64,000 nt of DNA from Astrocystis sublimbata (taxonomy: Eukaryota > Ascomycota > Sordariomycetes > Xylariales > Xylariaceae), in the NCBI GenBank assembly GCA_022453515.1, contig JAJNNY010000035.1:62001-126000 (forward strand), given 5' to 3'. Positions 47,176-57,233 of this stretch are shown here, one piece after another; within the stretch, counting starts at the first letter, position 1, and the number at the start of each line of letters is the position of its first letter. Both the position numbers and the translations under genes were made by a program. The notes under the pieces were generated by a model. That model ran no database searches and was not told the DNA's origin. It saw nothing but the letters and a program-made list of their open reading frames with translations.

Positions 47176-48617
47176 GACTTGGACTCCGATAAACCTTCTT
47201 ATCTTGGATTTTCATGTCTGTCTATGCCCTCGTCCGGTATGCTTCTCTTACAACCTCCTTTTGGCAGCATTTTCTTTTACTGGGTTATCTTTTTGGATGC
47301 CGTGATAGTCAGTTTGGCTTTTCTGCTTGTTCCGAGCGAACCTTTGTATTGGTATATTGACCGAAATGTTCTTCATTATTGGATTGTATGAATAAAATGT
47401 TGGTATAATGATGGATGGGTTCAGCTGCGTGTATCGGAAGCGTTAGTTATTTATTGGAATAATGTATTGAGTAAATAAATAGATCCATGAGTAGTTGGTT
47501 TATTCTTATATGAGCTTAAAATTAAATTTCAAGTCTCTGCTCCTAAGAGGAATGTCTGTTCACTTTAATATCTAAGTTTTCCACTTTATAAGAGTCGTAT
47601 ATGACCCTAAGCAGTTTTACTTCGTTAAGTACCAGTGCACACCAAACATACTTGTTGTCTTGTATGATTAAGGTTGATTTTGACTAAGATACCCAAGGTA
47701 GCAAGTCCAATGGGCTTGTAATAAGGTTGCAGAATAGATTCAGGTGTGATTTCTAGTAACCTCTGGACTCCCAAACCGGAATCACCTAGTCTTCATGTAA
47801 TCAATTCTGCCATACGTTGCCAAAGCCTAACCCCCGAGTCGCTGTGAGAGTTTTGCCATCAGGTATCTATTGCTGACATTGAACTCGGAAAGTGTCAAGA
47901 AGGGGCTAATGCGGGTAATGGCAATACCAAGCAAAAAAGTTTCGACTAGTTTTTAAAAGATATAATGTGAAATATCTAGTTGACAGCGAGACGATAGCGT
48001 TTTGTAGGTTGGACTCGTCGCATTGCGCGTCTTTCGCCCATGTGAACAACTGTGTATATTACAATCGACTCTATTGTGTATTTACACCTGTGTGCAAGGA
48101 AAGGGCAAGCGTTTCCCCCCCGTTACGTTTGATAAGGATTACAACCATCATACCTCCAAATATTACTTTTGTTATTACTAAAGGAAGAAATTCTTGTTGT
48201 TTTTTTAGTTCTATCCCTAAGTACTGTAGTTCAAGAAGCTAGTGCCCACATAGACCTAAGGGGACCCCCATTCCAATAGCGGATTCGCCATAGGCTGCAC
48301 ACAAAGGATGTCTTCCTCGTCTTGTTTCCCCCCACCACGGAAAGGTGGGTTTTAAGCAGTAAGAAATTCAAAATGCTTTCTTTGAGCTTGAAGGCCTAGG
48401 TGCGTGGCTACAGTAATGCACTTGAATATCGAAGGAGTTTCTAACCTTTTGGAAGTATCAAAATAAACATGATCAATTCAAGAAAAGAGTGTATTTCAGT
48501 TAACACTGCCGTTGAGGGCAATTTCCATGAGTTTTGTTGAAAATACTCTTTGGCCATCCATCGAGAGACTAACCCACAAATAAGCTCAGCACTTTCATCG
48601 GAACAAAGTAAAGAACA
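47176..48617. other. AT-rich intergenic region
   Basis: 3' flank of the aquaporin followed by AT-rich sequence, especially 47400-47600 and 47940-48240. No gene, tRNA or ordered repeat seen. Confidence 0.45.
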
Positions 48618-48932
48618 TCAGAAACTCTGTGACCAAGATCCGGATCCAGAAACAAGCGTGGCCGGAGATATGGGCGAACCGAGGTTGCCTTTAATCTTCG
48701 GACCATTCACAATGGTGATAGCGATGTCGTTTTCCCCAATCTTCCCATTCCACTGTCGCGAACTAGTCAAATTTCCCACATCGTCATACTCCAACGTAGA
48801 GTTACTGGCAGTAAACTCTTGCACATTGGGGCTGAAGCTGCCTCTGAAGTGATACTCGATGTCGTCAATGACAAAAGTCGCGGTGAACTTGTTGTCGTCA
48901 ACAGACTTGATAGATCCAGGAACTGAAGGCAT
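48618..48932 (-). CDS. Small beta-rich protein, unknown function
   Basis: A single frame of 104 residues from the ATG at 48932. The sequence alternates hydrophobic and polar residues in a beta-sandwich pattern (K-F-T-A-T-F-V-I, Y-H-F-R-G-S-F, I-A-I-T-I-V-N-G) and lacks a signal peptide and cysteines. Just before the ATG the sequence CTAAT...ATAG looks like a 3' splice site, so the 5' leader is probably interrupted by an intron. I recognise no family; such roughly 100-residue beta proteins exist in many ascomycetes. Codon use is balanced, which together with the coherent pattern supports a real gene. Confidence 0.55.
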   Translation of the reverse strand: MPSVPGSIKSVDDNKFTATFVIDDIEYHFRGSFSPNVQEFTASNSTLEYDDVGNLTSSRQWNGKIGENDIAITIVNGPKIKGNLGSPISPATLVSGSGSWSQSF

Positions 48933-49739
48933 CTATATGGAAGATTAGTCAGGCAAAGATTACGTTTTTAGATCAGCAGATAGAAATTACTGTGATTGAT
49001 GACGCGATAAAAAGTTGAACTTTTACCCGATTTGAAGCGGGCAAACGAAAGATGGGCAGCGCGCTGAGACAGGTGCCTGAGGCCAATAGTGTTGTTAGCT
49101 CTGTGGGGGCCTCAGCGGTTGATGGTCGTCCGAATCACTGGTTGTTAGATGGGGTGCTACTGGTGTATCTATACAACTGGAGTTGCCTCTGCTGGCAGTG
49201 GCATTCTGTCACGCGGCCAAGACCGTGACCAGTCCTCCAGCCTCCAAAAACCACAAATACCATATGCGAGCCAATAAAGACCTGCCTGTTAAGACAGCCG
49301 GTCGTGGCCAACGTAGTCGGTCTAATATAAGTGCCCACCTGTGCTGAAACAGACCAGGTCATACATGATGTTGGCCATACGAAAAGACAATCAGAGACAC
49401 GGGCCCTCCGCTCATCTTACCGAGATGATCTCGATGAGACCCGAAGGAAGCCACCAAACAGTCCGAAGATCGAAGCTTCAGGATAAGGATTCGGCAGATC
49501 AAACAGTATAGAAATATGGAAATAGCCCTCCAGACAAATGACCCTCGGACTATGTTAAATCAATAACTAAATGATAAATCTTTCATTTTTCTACCCACAT
49601 AATAGCATAAGCTGGGCTGGCTTCCACCCAGGTATAGTGGAAGCTCGCTACCACGAATAATAGTATTAATTAGAGTCTCACCTCGACCCGATCGATGTAA
49701 GACTATTACGGCCGAAAAAGCGGCCCCAGAAGCGAGACT

Positions 49740-49971
49740 GTCACTCATACTGTCACGAAATCAAGACAAGGTGTCAAAGCCATTGGTCTGGTCGTATTAG
49801 GTGGCCGTATCCCACACGGCGGTCTGACTTCTTACACAAGGAAGGTCCTGAATTTCAGGGGGCGGTCACAGGCCCTGTGACTATTGCCGTGACTGTCACA
49901 AATAGACCCCACCCCGCGGTAGGGTAGGAGCTAGGTTCTCAGCGTTAGTCACAAGCAAAGTAGATCGTGAC
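49740..49971. repeat. Cluster of eight GTCAC/GTGAC words, two forming palindromes
   Basis: GTCAC or its complement occurs at 49740, 49752, 49865, 49877, 49889, 49895, 49948 and 49967. The third and fourth form a 17-bp perfect palindrome centred on one C (GTCACAGG-C-CCTGTGAC); the fifth and sixth form GTGAC-T-GTCAC. Chance would give less than one copy in this length. Confidence 0.6.
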
Positions 49972-50295
49972 TTGCTTAGTGAGTAACGTGGCTAAATAAA
50001 GTAAAATAACGATTTATTGCTTACTTACGTTATTTGGATTAACTACTAAGTATTTTTCTTTATTTTTTAGCAAATATTACAAGGTAATTCCGATAAATGT
50101 AAAACCTAAGACCTAGCTAAGATCCAGATCTGGGACCTTATTGATAAGGCACGTAACTACTAAGACGCTAGGCCTATTCTCACTAGCCCTACATGCCTGG
50201 GATACTTACGTAATTTCCCCCAATTTTTCGCTTACGGCGCAATAACTGCCCTATATTACTTGACAATTAACCAAGCAAGTCAAGTACGGAGCTAG

Positions 50296-50346
50296 GCCAA
50301 ATCAAGTAAACCCAAAAACAGACTCAAGTCAAGCCAAATCAAGTAA
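50296..50346 (+). repeat. 14-bp direct repeat in AT-rich tract
   Basis: GCCAAATCAAGTAA occurs exactly at 50296-50309 and 50333-50346, amid several CAAGTCAAG-like words. It is short, degenerate repetitive DNA, possibly a remnant of a mobile element. Confidence 0.45.
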
Positions 50347-50763
50347 GACCTACTTATCTGCTTTGCTTTGCTTAGGGTTGACGCTATAGGTACTTGAAGG
50401 TTTGGCGTATTTGTAATCTCGTCATTGTCCAACTATTGAAAACTGCATGAGAAGAAAATGGTAGTTTTGGTTCTTTGGATTGCCACTCTCGTAGCAAGCT
50501 GTCCGTCGCTAGTCATATTTTGGAAGATGAAATGGCGGTTGGTCAGTCAGCACAGGTCTCATGTGACTGGGTGGAGCTTGCTGATAATTACTGTTACGAT
50601 AGTATTCTTCTCTTGGGGTTCGAATGCCTTGCTTATGCCTTGACCTCAAGCGATGTAAGATGCCCACACGTTACTGGCTGGCCTCGGCACTGAATGAAAG
50701 AGAATTGATGCATCTCCCGAAATAACAATTGGCGGTTCATCGCGCTTGACTTTTCTGATCATC

Positions 50764-52628
50764 ATGGAAAGCGTACAAGTTAGCCAGTTCTCATACGAAG
50801 CACTACCTTCTCCGGAGCAGTACATCCGCCTTCTAGAGATACAGTCCGTACCAGAAGATGGCATGACCCAATGTGGGCTCAGCACATGGCCGATTGCTGA
50901 GGCACCGCCCTATCACGCCATATCGTATACATGGGGAGACCCTCGCTCGAGTCGTGACATCAAGCTTAACAACAAGAGTAAACAAATCAGAGGGAATTGC
51001 GACTATGTTCTACGTCAGGTTCACCAACACAAACGCAGTCAGTATCATTGGATCGACAGTCTTTGCATTGATCAGGACAACAAACTCGAGAAAGGCTTGC
51101 AGGTTGCTATAATGGGAGACATTTACAAGAACGCATCACACGTCATGGCCTGTGTCGGTCCCCACGAGCATGACAGCGCATTTCTTTTCAAAATTTTGAG
51201 CAAAAGAATCAACTATTTGACCATATCAACGATAAATACCCCAAGGCTTGTGGTCAAGACACGAGTATAATGCCAAAAAAGACGCGGGCTCCTACCCAGC
51301 AACGAGATTTGAGAATCTTGATATGGAAGCTTTCCCAATCGTTTGCGCATCAAGGTCGCCTGATGAAGGCCTACCTTAGTTTTGTGTCAAGGCCGTATTT
51401 TATGCGCGTCTGGACTCTCCAGGAATTATTTCTGGCGAAAAGCATAACCGTTTGCTGTGGTGGACATCGTTGCTCGGGGGAAACGCTTCACGGATTTGAG
51501 GATGCTATGATGAGTGAACATGGAAACATAAAGCTTGGAAGACTAGTCAAGACGATCAACTTGAGACTGAACATCTTGTCGCTTGACAGACTACCTTTGC
51601 TGCGTCGGTTTGAAATTTGGCGCGAGTGCCTCTGGGACCACCACACTCAAAGAGGTATCGAGAACTGGTCTCTTCAATCAAAAAGTTCACACAGCACGCA
51701 TATGGGTGCTTTGACAACTCAACATTATTTGAGTATCTTTCAGGCAGTGTCGGCTGCAATCAGCCTAGAGTGTGCCGATCCCCGGGATAGGCTTTACGGA
51801 TTACTGTCATTAGTGAATTGGACTGGACTCGAAAAACCCAGGCCCAATTACGATTCTGATGTTTTTCATATCGCCCTGGAAACTTTGCAGCTGTGCGCGT
51901 TATCTATTCGCATGCATATCATTCCTACCTCTGATCATCGTTACGATGGCGCACTGGATGTTGCGGCATCGACTCTCCTACATTGTTTCAGATTAACGGC
52001 GCAATCAAATGCTAAAGTTTTCGCGTCCCTTCAGCAGCGTCAATGGAATCAACATACGGATTTTGCAGCCGAACCAGGGGCCATCGACGGATCTTCGTTC
52101 CGGTTTGAAGATGTGAAGAGTTGGCGTGGGATGCAACTAGAACTTATACACAACAGCTTAGGACAGCCAGAACATGCTGTCTTAGACTGTGGAGTGCGAG
52201 TCGAGTTGCGTTTCGAGAATGGCATATATACTGGAGACCAAGGACGACTGCAACTGATGCTTCCAACTTTTGCACGGTCAGGGGACTGGATGATTTACGC
52301 TCAAGGCTTGGGCCCAACTAGACTGCTTATAATACGACCAAGACCCGACAACAAGTACGACCTTGTAGGACAAGCAGCCTGCATTGACAAAAACCCGCAC
52401 AGGCCACGGTTTTTGAGCAAAGAATTTTCTGATACATACACAGGCGATGTTCGAAACTATGTCTTTCGTATATTTTTTGAGCTGGAGGATCTCTTGGCGC
52501 TTGTGCTGAAAGCACCCAGCTCTGAACCATTTATGGACAAAGTTGTTGCAAGCGGATTTGCGGACCACTTGTATTTCGCTTCGGGGTTATCTTATGCGGA
52601 ACGGCTTGTGGACGATACTCCCCTATAG
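50764..52628 (+). pseudogene. HET (heterokaryon incompatibility) domain gene with frameshift
   Basis: The frame starting at the ATG 50764 shows the HET domain: Y-H-A-I-S-Y-T-W-G-D-P, W-I-D-S-L-C-I-D-Q, then M-G-D-I-Y-K-N-A-S and V-G-P-H-E-H-D-S. Between about 51185 and 51215 the sense moves to the next frame, which continues with the later HET block R-P-Y-F-M-R-V-W-T-L-Q-E-L and an about 400-residue tail, ending at 52628. No GT-AG intron reconciles the frames; a loss of one base does. HET proteins trigger cell death when unlike hyphae fuse. As read, the first frame ends at 51270 after about 168 codons. Either the allele is broken, as HET genes often are, or the sequence has an error. Confidence 0.75.
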
Positions 52629-53076
52629 GACTGTGGTCGCACCCGTGAGGAGGCCTGGTCCTATCATCGCCGCCATGGCCTACCATTTAATGATAAGAGT
52701 GTGGTACATTTATGCATGTATTCTTACACGCATTTGCGATGAATCTATTACGCTGATAGGGCAGGACATGGCATTCTGGGCATCCTGGTGGATGATTACT
52801 GAGTAAATGATAAGCCGTGAGTTCAGAAGATACCCGAGCCGCCAGCAACATATCGAGGTCATGATTGTATGTGAAATTGATGGCATTTTTAGCTATCCAG
52901 TAAACTATTTCTCAAGACTTTGTGGCGCTAGCCACTGTTTTGTTCACTCTTGCACTCTTCAACTTTCCTACACCTAGCGCCGAATGCATGTATATATCTT
53001 ACATTAGAATTCGATAGTCATGAAGACTTATCCAAGCCCCGAAAGCCATTCCCCTCGCACATAATTTGCGAAACGA
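52629..53076. other. Short intergenic region
   Basis: 3' flanks of the HET gene and the convergent NmrA-like gene. No feature. Confidence 0.5.
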
Positions 53077-54018
53077 TCACGTTAGCAAGTCCTTCAGGGA
53101 CTCAGCAGGAGTACGCTTGGGTGGAGCAAGCTCAAATACCTCCTTACTAGTCTCAGAAGCACAGTTTTCCCCCTCCATAAGACTTGTCATCGAATACTTA
53201 ATGCTCAGAAAAATATGCTTATTCTCAGGCTGCATCTCTGCCATATGGTCGGCAATAGCCGTGTCCTTGAACAAGACATTGTCCACTTTCACCCCGATGT
53301 GATCCTCAACCAACTTCACCAGCTTGTTACCAGACATGTCTTCCGGGCCGTTGATGACATATTTCGCCTTATTATGTGCTGCCGGATTCTTCAGTGCTAG
53401 CAGAGTAGCCGCGCAAGCGCCGATCTCGTAAGGATCAATGATGGCGACCGGTGCGTCTGCTGATCCGATGATACTAAGCGTACCCTGTTTTCCCGTGCTC
53501 CGATACTGTTTGATGAGAACGACGGCGCTTGCGAGGTATGTAGGAGCGAAGGCGCCGGGCTGAAGCGAAGTCCACTGCAGCTTCTCGAACTCAGGCGTAG
53601 CCAGCATGGCTTCGATGGCCCAGTGCGCCCGCGCATAGAAGCACTTGTGATTGGGCCGCACAACTGGCTCGCCCGTCGAAATTCTCACAACGTACTTCAC
53701 GCCGGCATCAAGGGCCGCAACGTGGAATGCGGATTCTTCGACGAATTGGGCGGGGGTGTTTGGGGATGCAATGAAGGCCCTGACGACATGGTGTTCGCGG
53801 AGCCAGTCCGCATCGACGTTGACCCAGTTCTTCTCAATGACTTCGACGCCGGGAAGCTTGGCGAAGCTCTGTGCTACTGCGCCGGCTGCTGAGCGGGTGA
53901 GGGCGAGGATGCGGTGGCCGGATATGGCGTTGCTTGTTTCGCGAAGCTTGGAAAGGGTTCCCACTACACCGCGCCCGGTGTTGCCTGTTGCGCCTGCGAT
54001 GAGAATGGTAGGGGCCAT
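53077..54018 (-). CDS. NmrA-like NAD(P)-binding protein
   Basis: A single 313-residue exon. Residues 1-16 read M-A-P-T-I-L-I-A-G-A-T-G-N-T-G-R, the G-x-x-G-x-x-G dinucleotide loop of atypical SDRs. The catalytic Y-x-x-x-K is absent, typical for NmrA-type proteins that sense or bind NAD(P) rather than reduce a substrate; R-I-S-T-G-E and the Q-P-G-A-F block match NmrA and HSCARG-like proteins. Function could be redox sensing, or an isoflavone-reductase-like reaction. The ATG at 54018 is directly before the first strand. A TATA-like word lies about 100 bp upstream. Confidence 0.88.
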   Translation of the reverse strand: MAPTILIAGATGNTGRGVVGTLSKLRETSNAISGHRILALTRSAAGAVAQSFAKLPGVEVIEKNWVNVDADWLREHHVVRAFIASPNTPAQFVEESAFHVAALDAGVKYVVRISTGEPVVRPNHKCFYARAHWAIEAMLATPEFEKLQWTSLQPGAFAPTYLASAVVLIKQYRSTGKQGTLSIIGSADAPVAIIDPYEIGACAATLLALKNPAAHNKAKYVINGPEDMSGNKLVKLVEDHIGVKVDNVLFKDTAIADHMAEMQPENKHIFLSIKYSMTSLMEGENCASETSKEVFELAPPKRTPAESLKDLLT

Positions 54019-54745
54019 GTTTGAGGGAGTTGTTGATCAGAAAATGGCACCAAAAGTTGATGATGAGCTGGATATGTCGAGCCGATGTCTGCAACTGTTG
54101 TCAGATGACTGAAGACCTTTATTTATACTGCCCCTGACATCAATGCAGTCTGCGTACGCCGCATGTTGGCGGAGCTGCGATTCAGCGTTCAGCTGCAGAT
54201 CCCATGCCCGTTAATTGTGCTCAATGCGACTTTTAAGTCCGGGGACCGCCTATTAAGGCCGGATCAGGCCATTGCACATGGAACTCCGGATTCCTATGCG
54301 AATAATGGAGATTGATGTGAGTAAATACAGCTGTCACGTCCACATTGTGGATTTCGTTGACCTCCGTGAAGGTGCGGGGAAATACATGGGTTACGGAGAC
54401 ATCACGGTCGGAGCGTCAGTGCAAAGATGATTTCACATCTCAATCCCATGATAGTCACAGAAAACTCAAGACAAAATTGGCAGAGATCATAATCTGGGTA
54501 ACAAATGAGATATATATAAAGCCAGAGGAATGTCTTCGAATGGTGTTGCGGCAATGACGCGAGAGAGTGATATAGGCGGTCAAAGCCTCCAGCGATTTTG
54601 GGTAAGAGGAGAATTGTTTGGAATTAAGTAAGTAAAAGATAATAAAAGATAATAAACTCATTGGCTTTTGACTGCGTTTGCCTTCTTGGCTGGATATCTA
54701 CAAGATTGAATCTGATCAACTTGTTAGCCACTAGTTAACGTGTAA
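54019..54745. other. Intergenic region
   Basis: Promoter of the NmrA-like gene at left; 3' flank of the membrane-protein gene at right, where a possible third exon of that gene begins near 54700. No other feature. Confidence 0.4.
54118..54127 (-). promoter_or_regulatory. TATA-like element of NmrA-like gene
   Basis: TATAAATAAA read on the minus strand about 100 bp before the ATG at 54018. Confidence 0.4.
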
Positions 54746-55709
54746 TTATGTGGGAGGAAGGGGGCTTGGCCTTACATATACCTCTAATCCGACAACATGA
54801 GCAAAAAGAGCGATCCAACCAGCCACGCCATATGTCATGCTCATGGCCGCCACGAGCTGTACAACATCAACCTCGGGGGTAAAAATATACGCATCGGCAG
54901 CCGCTTTGCGGAAAAGGTTGGTCCCGTTGACGTATGAGGAGCATTCCGGATACAGCTCCAACGTCCTTTCGGGCGAGCCCAGCACGAATTCGATCTTGTC
55001 GCAGGGCACTGCCATTGAATACCCGCCTGTCTTTGATATTATTATAGCGGCAATAACCATGACAACCCTTTGGGTTATGACTGATGCAGCCTTTTGAGAA
55101 AAGTGTTAGCATGTGAATAATGTACTGTCAATGATACAAATCATGAAGTATTGACGAGGGGCTGAATGGAAACTGAGGAAGACAAACAATGAACCAAGAC
55201 CTCAACATCCAAAATCTATGCTCCTGAATCTTCCCACGTCTGACGCTGGTATAGCCCTTCCATTGAGCAATGAGAAACAGCACCATGGCCGAGCCAGTAC
55301 CGGACTGCGCCGCCAAGTCGCCGCCAAAAGCATTCCGTAAGAGGGGCAGCCCCGCGAGAGCACCGGCGATTCCCAGCACGAGGGACGCGAAGCCGAACAC
55401 GCGGTGGATGAGCACGTACTTCAGCCGGCGAGTAATTGGCACGAATTGCACCCCAGCAAGGACACCGGCGGGCAGTATACACCACAAGTGCACCTGTATG
55501 CCAATACGAGCCCAGGTGTGCTTGAAGAAGTAGAAGCATTCTCCTGGAAAGGCGGCGTGAGGACCGCCGCCGCAGTATTTATCGAAATTTAGCGATTTCA
55601 TGTTGTATAGCGAGAAGAGGGCCATGAAGCCGCCCGAAGCAAGCCACATCCAGAGATGGGCTGGGCGTGCGAACCCGAGCACAGGTTTCCGGATATCTTG
55701 GGTGGACAT
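54746..55709 (-). CDS. Multi-pass membrane protein (DUF2306-like)
   Basis: Two exons, 55709-55188 and 55090-54746, give 288 residues. Several hydrophobic helices appear (H-L-W-M-W-L-A-S-G-G-F-M, I-Q-V-H-L-W-C-I-L-P-A-G-V-L, L-I-H-R-V-F-G-F-A-S-L-V-L). Around the splice, H-R-F-W-M-L-R-S-W-F-I joins to A-A-S-V-I-T-Q-R-V, matching the H-R-x-W-M-x-R-S-W-x-x block of DUF2306 proteins, which have conserved histidines on several helices, suggestive of haem or metal binding. The donor (GTTTGT) is weak. The C-terminus is uncertain: a stronger donor (GTAAGG) lies after V-G-L-E-V-Y near 54770 and could lead to another exon near 54700. Function is unknown. Confidence 0.65.
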
Positions 55710-57233
55710 GGCTTCGAAATGAGAAACGAGGAATTCGAGGAGAGAAGCGAGGGGAATGAAGGTAATGAAGGCTACACCGATGTGGTTTTCAAGAGGCCAT
55801 TCTCAACACGACATCGTACCGAGCCCTCCTCCTTTTAAACTCGCGAGAGCTATGAAGACTAGGTCTCCTATTCTTATTAAAGATATTTCGGGAACAATGG
55901 CTTGCGGTTCCATCTTAGGATGCTAGGTACGCGGGAGGTAACTAACAGCACTGACTAACAGCATTGAGGTTAGCTCGTTGCGCCCATTCAAGATTGATGA
56001 CATGATCATCAGTCCAGTCCCAATAATTAGCACCAGCTCGCGCTAATTCCGAAGCACACCACTTCGCGAATGCGAATATAACAGAAGCGTGCTTTCGGAA
56101 TACTATTGCACCGCGTGGTCGGATTTGCGTTCGGCCAGGCACATGTGCGTTCGGCTCTTGGTATTGAAGTTAGATAGCTAGGTACCGTTTTCTCGGATTT
56201 GAATTGACTATTTAGCTTAGTAATCGGAAATTGAATTTGTTTCCAGGGCGCGGCCCATACCGAGCATGCAGAGAGGTACTATGCGATCCGATCCGCTCGG
56301 TGTTATCTGTGCGGTCTCCGAGCGGAGATAATGAGAGCACCTAGGTACGTACCACTTGCACTTATACTCCAACTTACACATATATCCCCATCTTAACCTC
56401 CACACACTGCTGTTTCGCGACAAAAGCTGCGAACCTTGGTTCTCTTAAATTATTCTGGTGAGATATTTCATGCGAATTGTTGTAGAACCTTGAACTTCAA
56501 GGTTCACTCAACTTCTGTATAACAAGTCTGTATGTCTGCAGGTTGCAAGGGCTAATTGAGGTGCCCGTAGAGGAAGTTCCTAGACATGGAGCAAGATGGA
56601 GGATGGAGGGGCAAGAGGCAAGAGCTGTGGCACCTAACGCGGGGATGTACAGTACCAAAGCTGCCTTGCGGCTCGCAACATTACTCCAAGCAGGAACCCC
56701 ACCATCCGAGCCATCTTCCCTCAAACACACCTTCATGTCACGATTCACGATTTCCATCCTACACCACCTCCCCAATCGCTGACCATACAGCCGCCAGCAT
56801 TTGCTTGGTCTAAATACTCACCCAATACATACCTGCTGGATCACATGTATTTGGTCTATCAGCCCTTTCAGCTTACCACTTTCCCACTATTTCTTAGCAG
56901 CAGTAAGTGATCTTGTCCACCCGACTTATCCCTACCTAAACTACAACTACACACACACCTTGCACTTGCACCTGCGATCGTGGACAACCTGCGTCTTCGT
57001 CTACTTGGGCGGCACCGCGCACCTGCCTCGGAAACTGCGTCGTATATCTCTGTCTCGCCTGTTCTCTGCACCTGGGCAACACCTCTCAGCTTTCTGCTTC
57101 TCTGCGCCACCGAAGGAGACGACCCGAGACAACTAACGATGACAGCAGTTCCGCATTGTTATTGATTTTCAGCACTTATTGATTGAACTATTGCTACTCG
57201 TTTGAATTCGGCCCTCCGCCGTCCGCAGCCGCC
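55710..57233. other. Intergenic region with CAND1 leader
   Basis: Right part (56800-57233) is C/T-rich with tandem AC/CT words and is probably the 5' untranslated leader of CAND1. The left part holds the promoter of the DUF2306-like gene. No gene. Confidence 0.5.

Larger units (their letters stand above)
48933..50763. other. Degenerate intergenic region with GTCAC cluster and AT-rich repeats
   Basis: No gene. Two parts stand out: a cluster of GTCAC/GTGAC words at 49740-49971 (listed separately) and an AT-rich tract at 49980-50350 with repeated short words. The latter looks like worn repetitive DNA; no transposase frame or clean terminal repeats can be read. Confidence 0.45.

Noticed and set aside
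50600..50640. GGTTCGAATGCC, resembling a tRNA T-arm
   Set aside because: No acceptor or D-arm pairing could be built around it.
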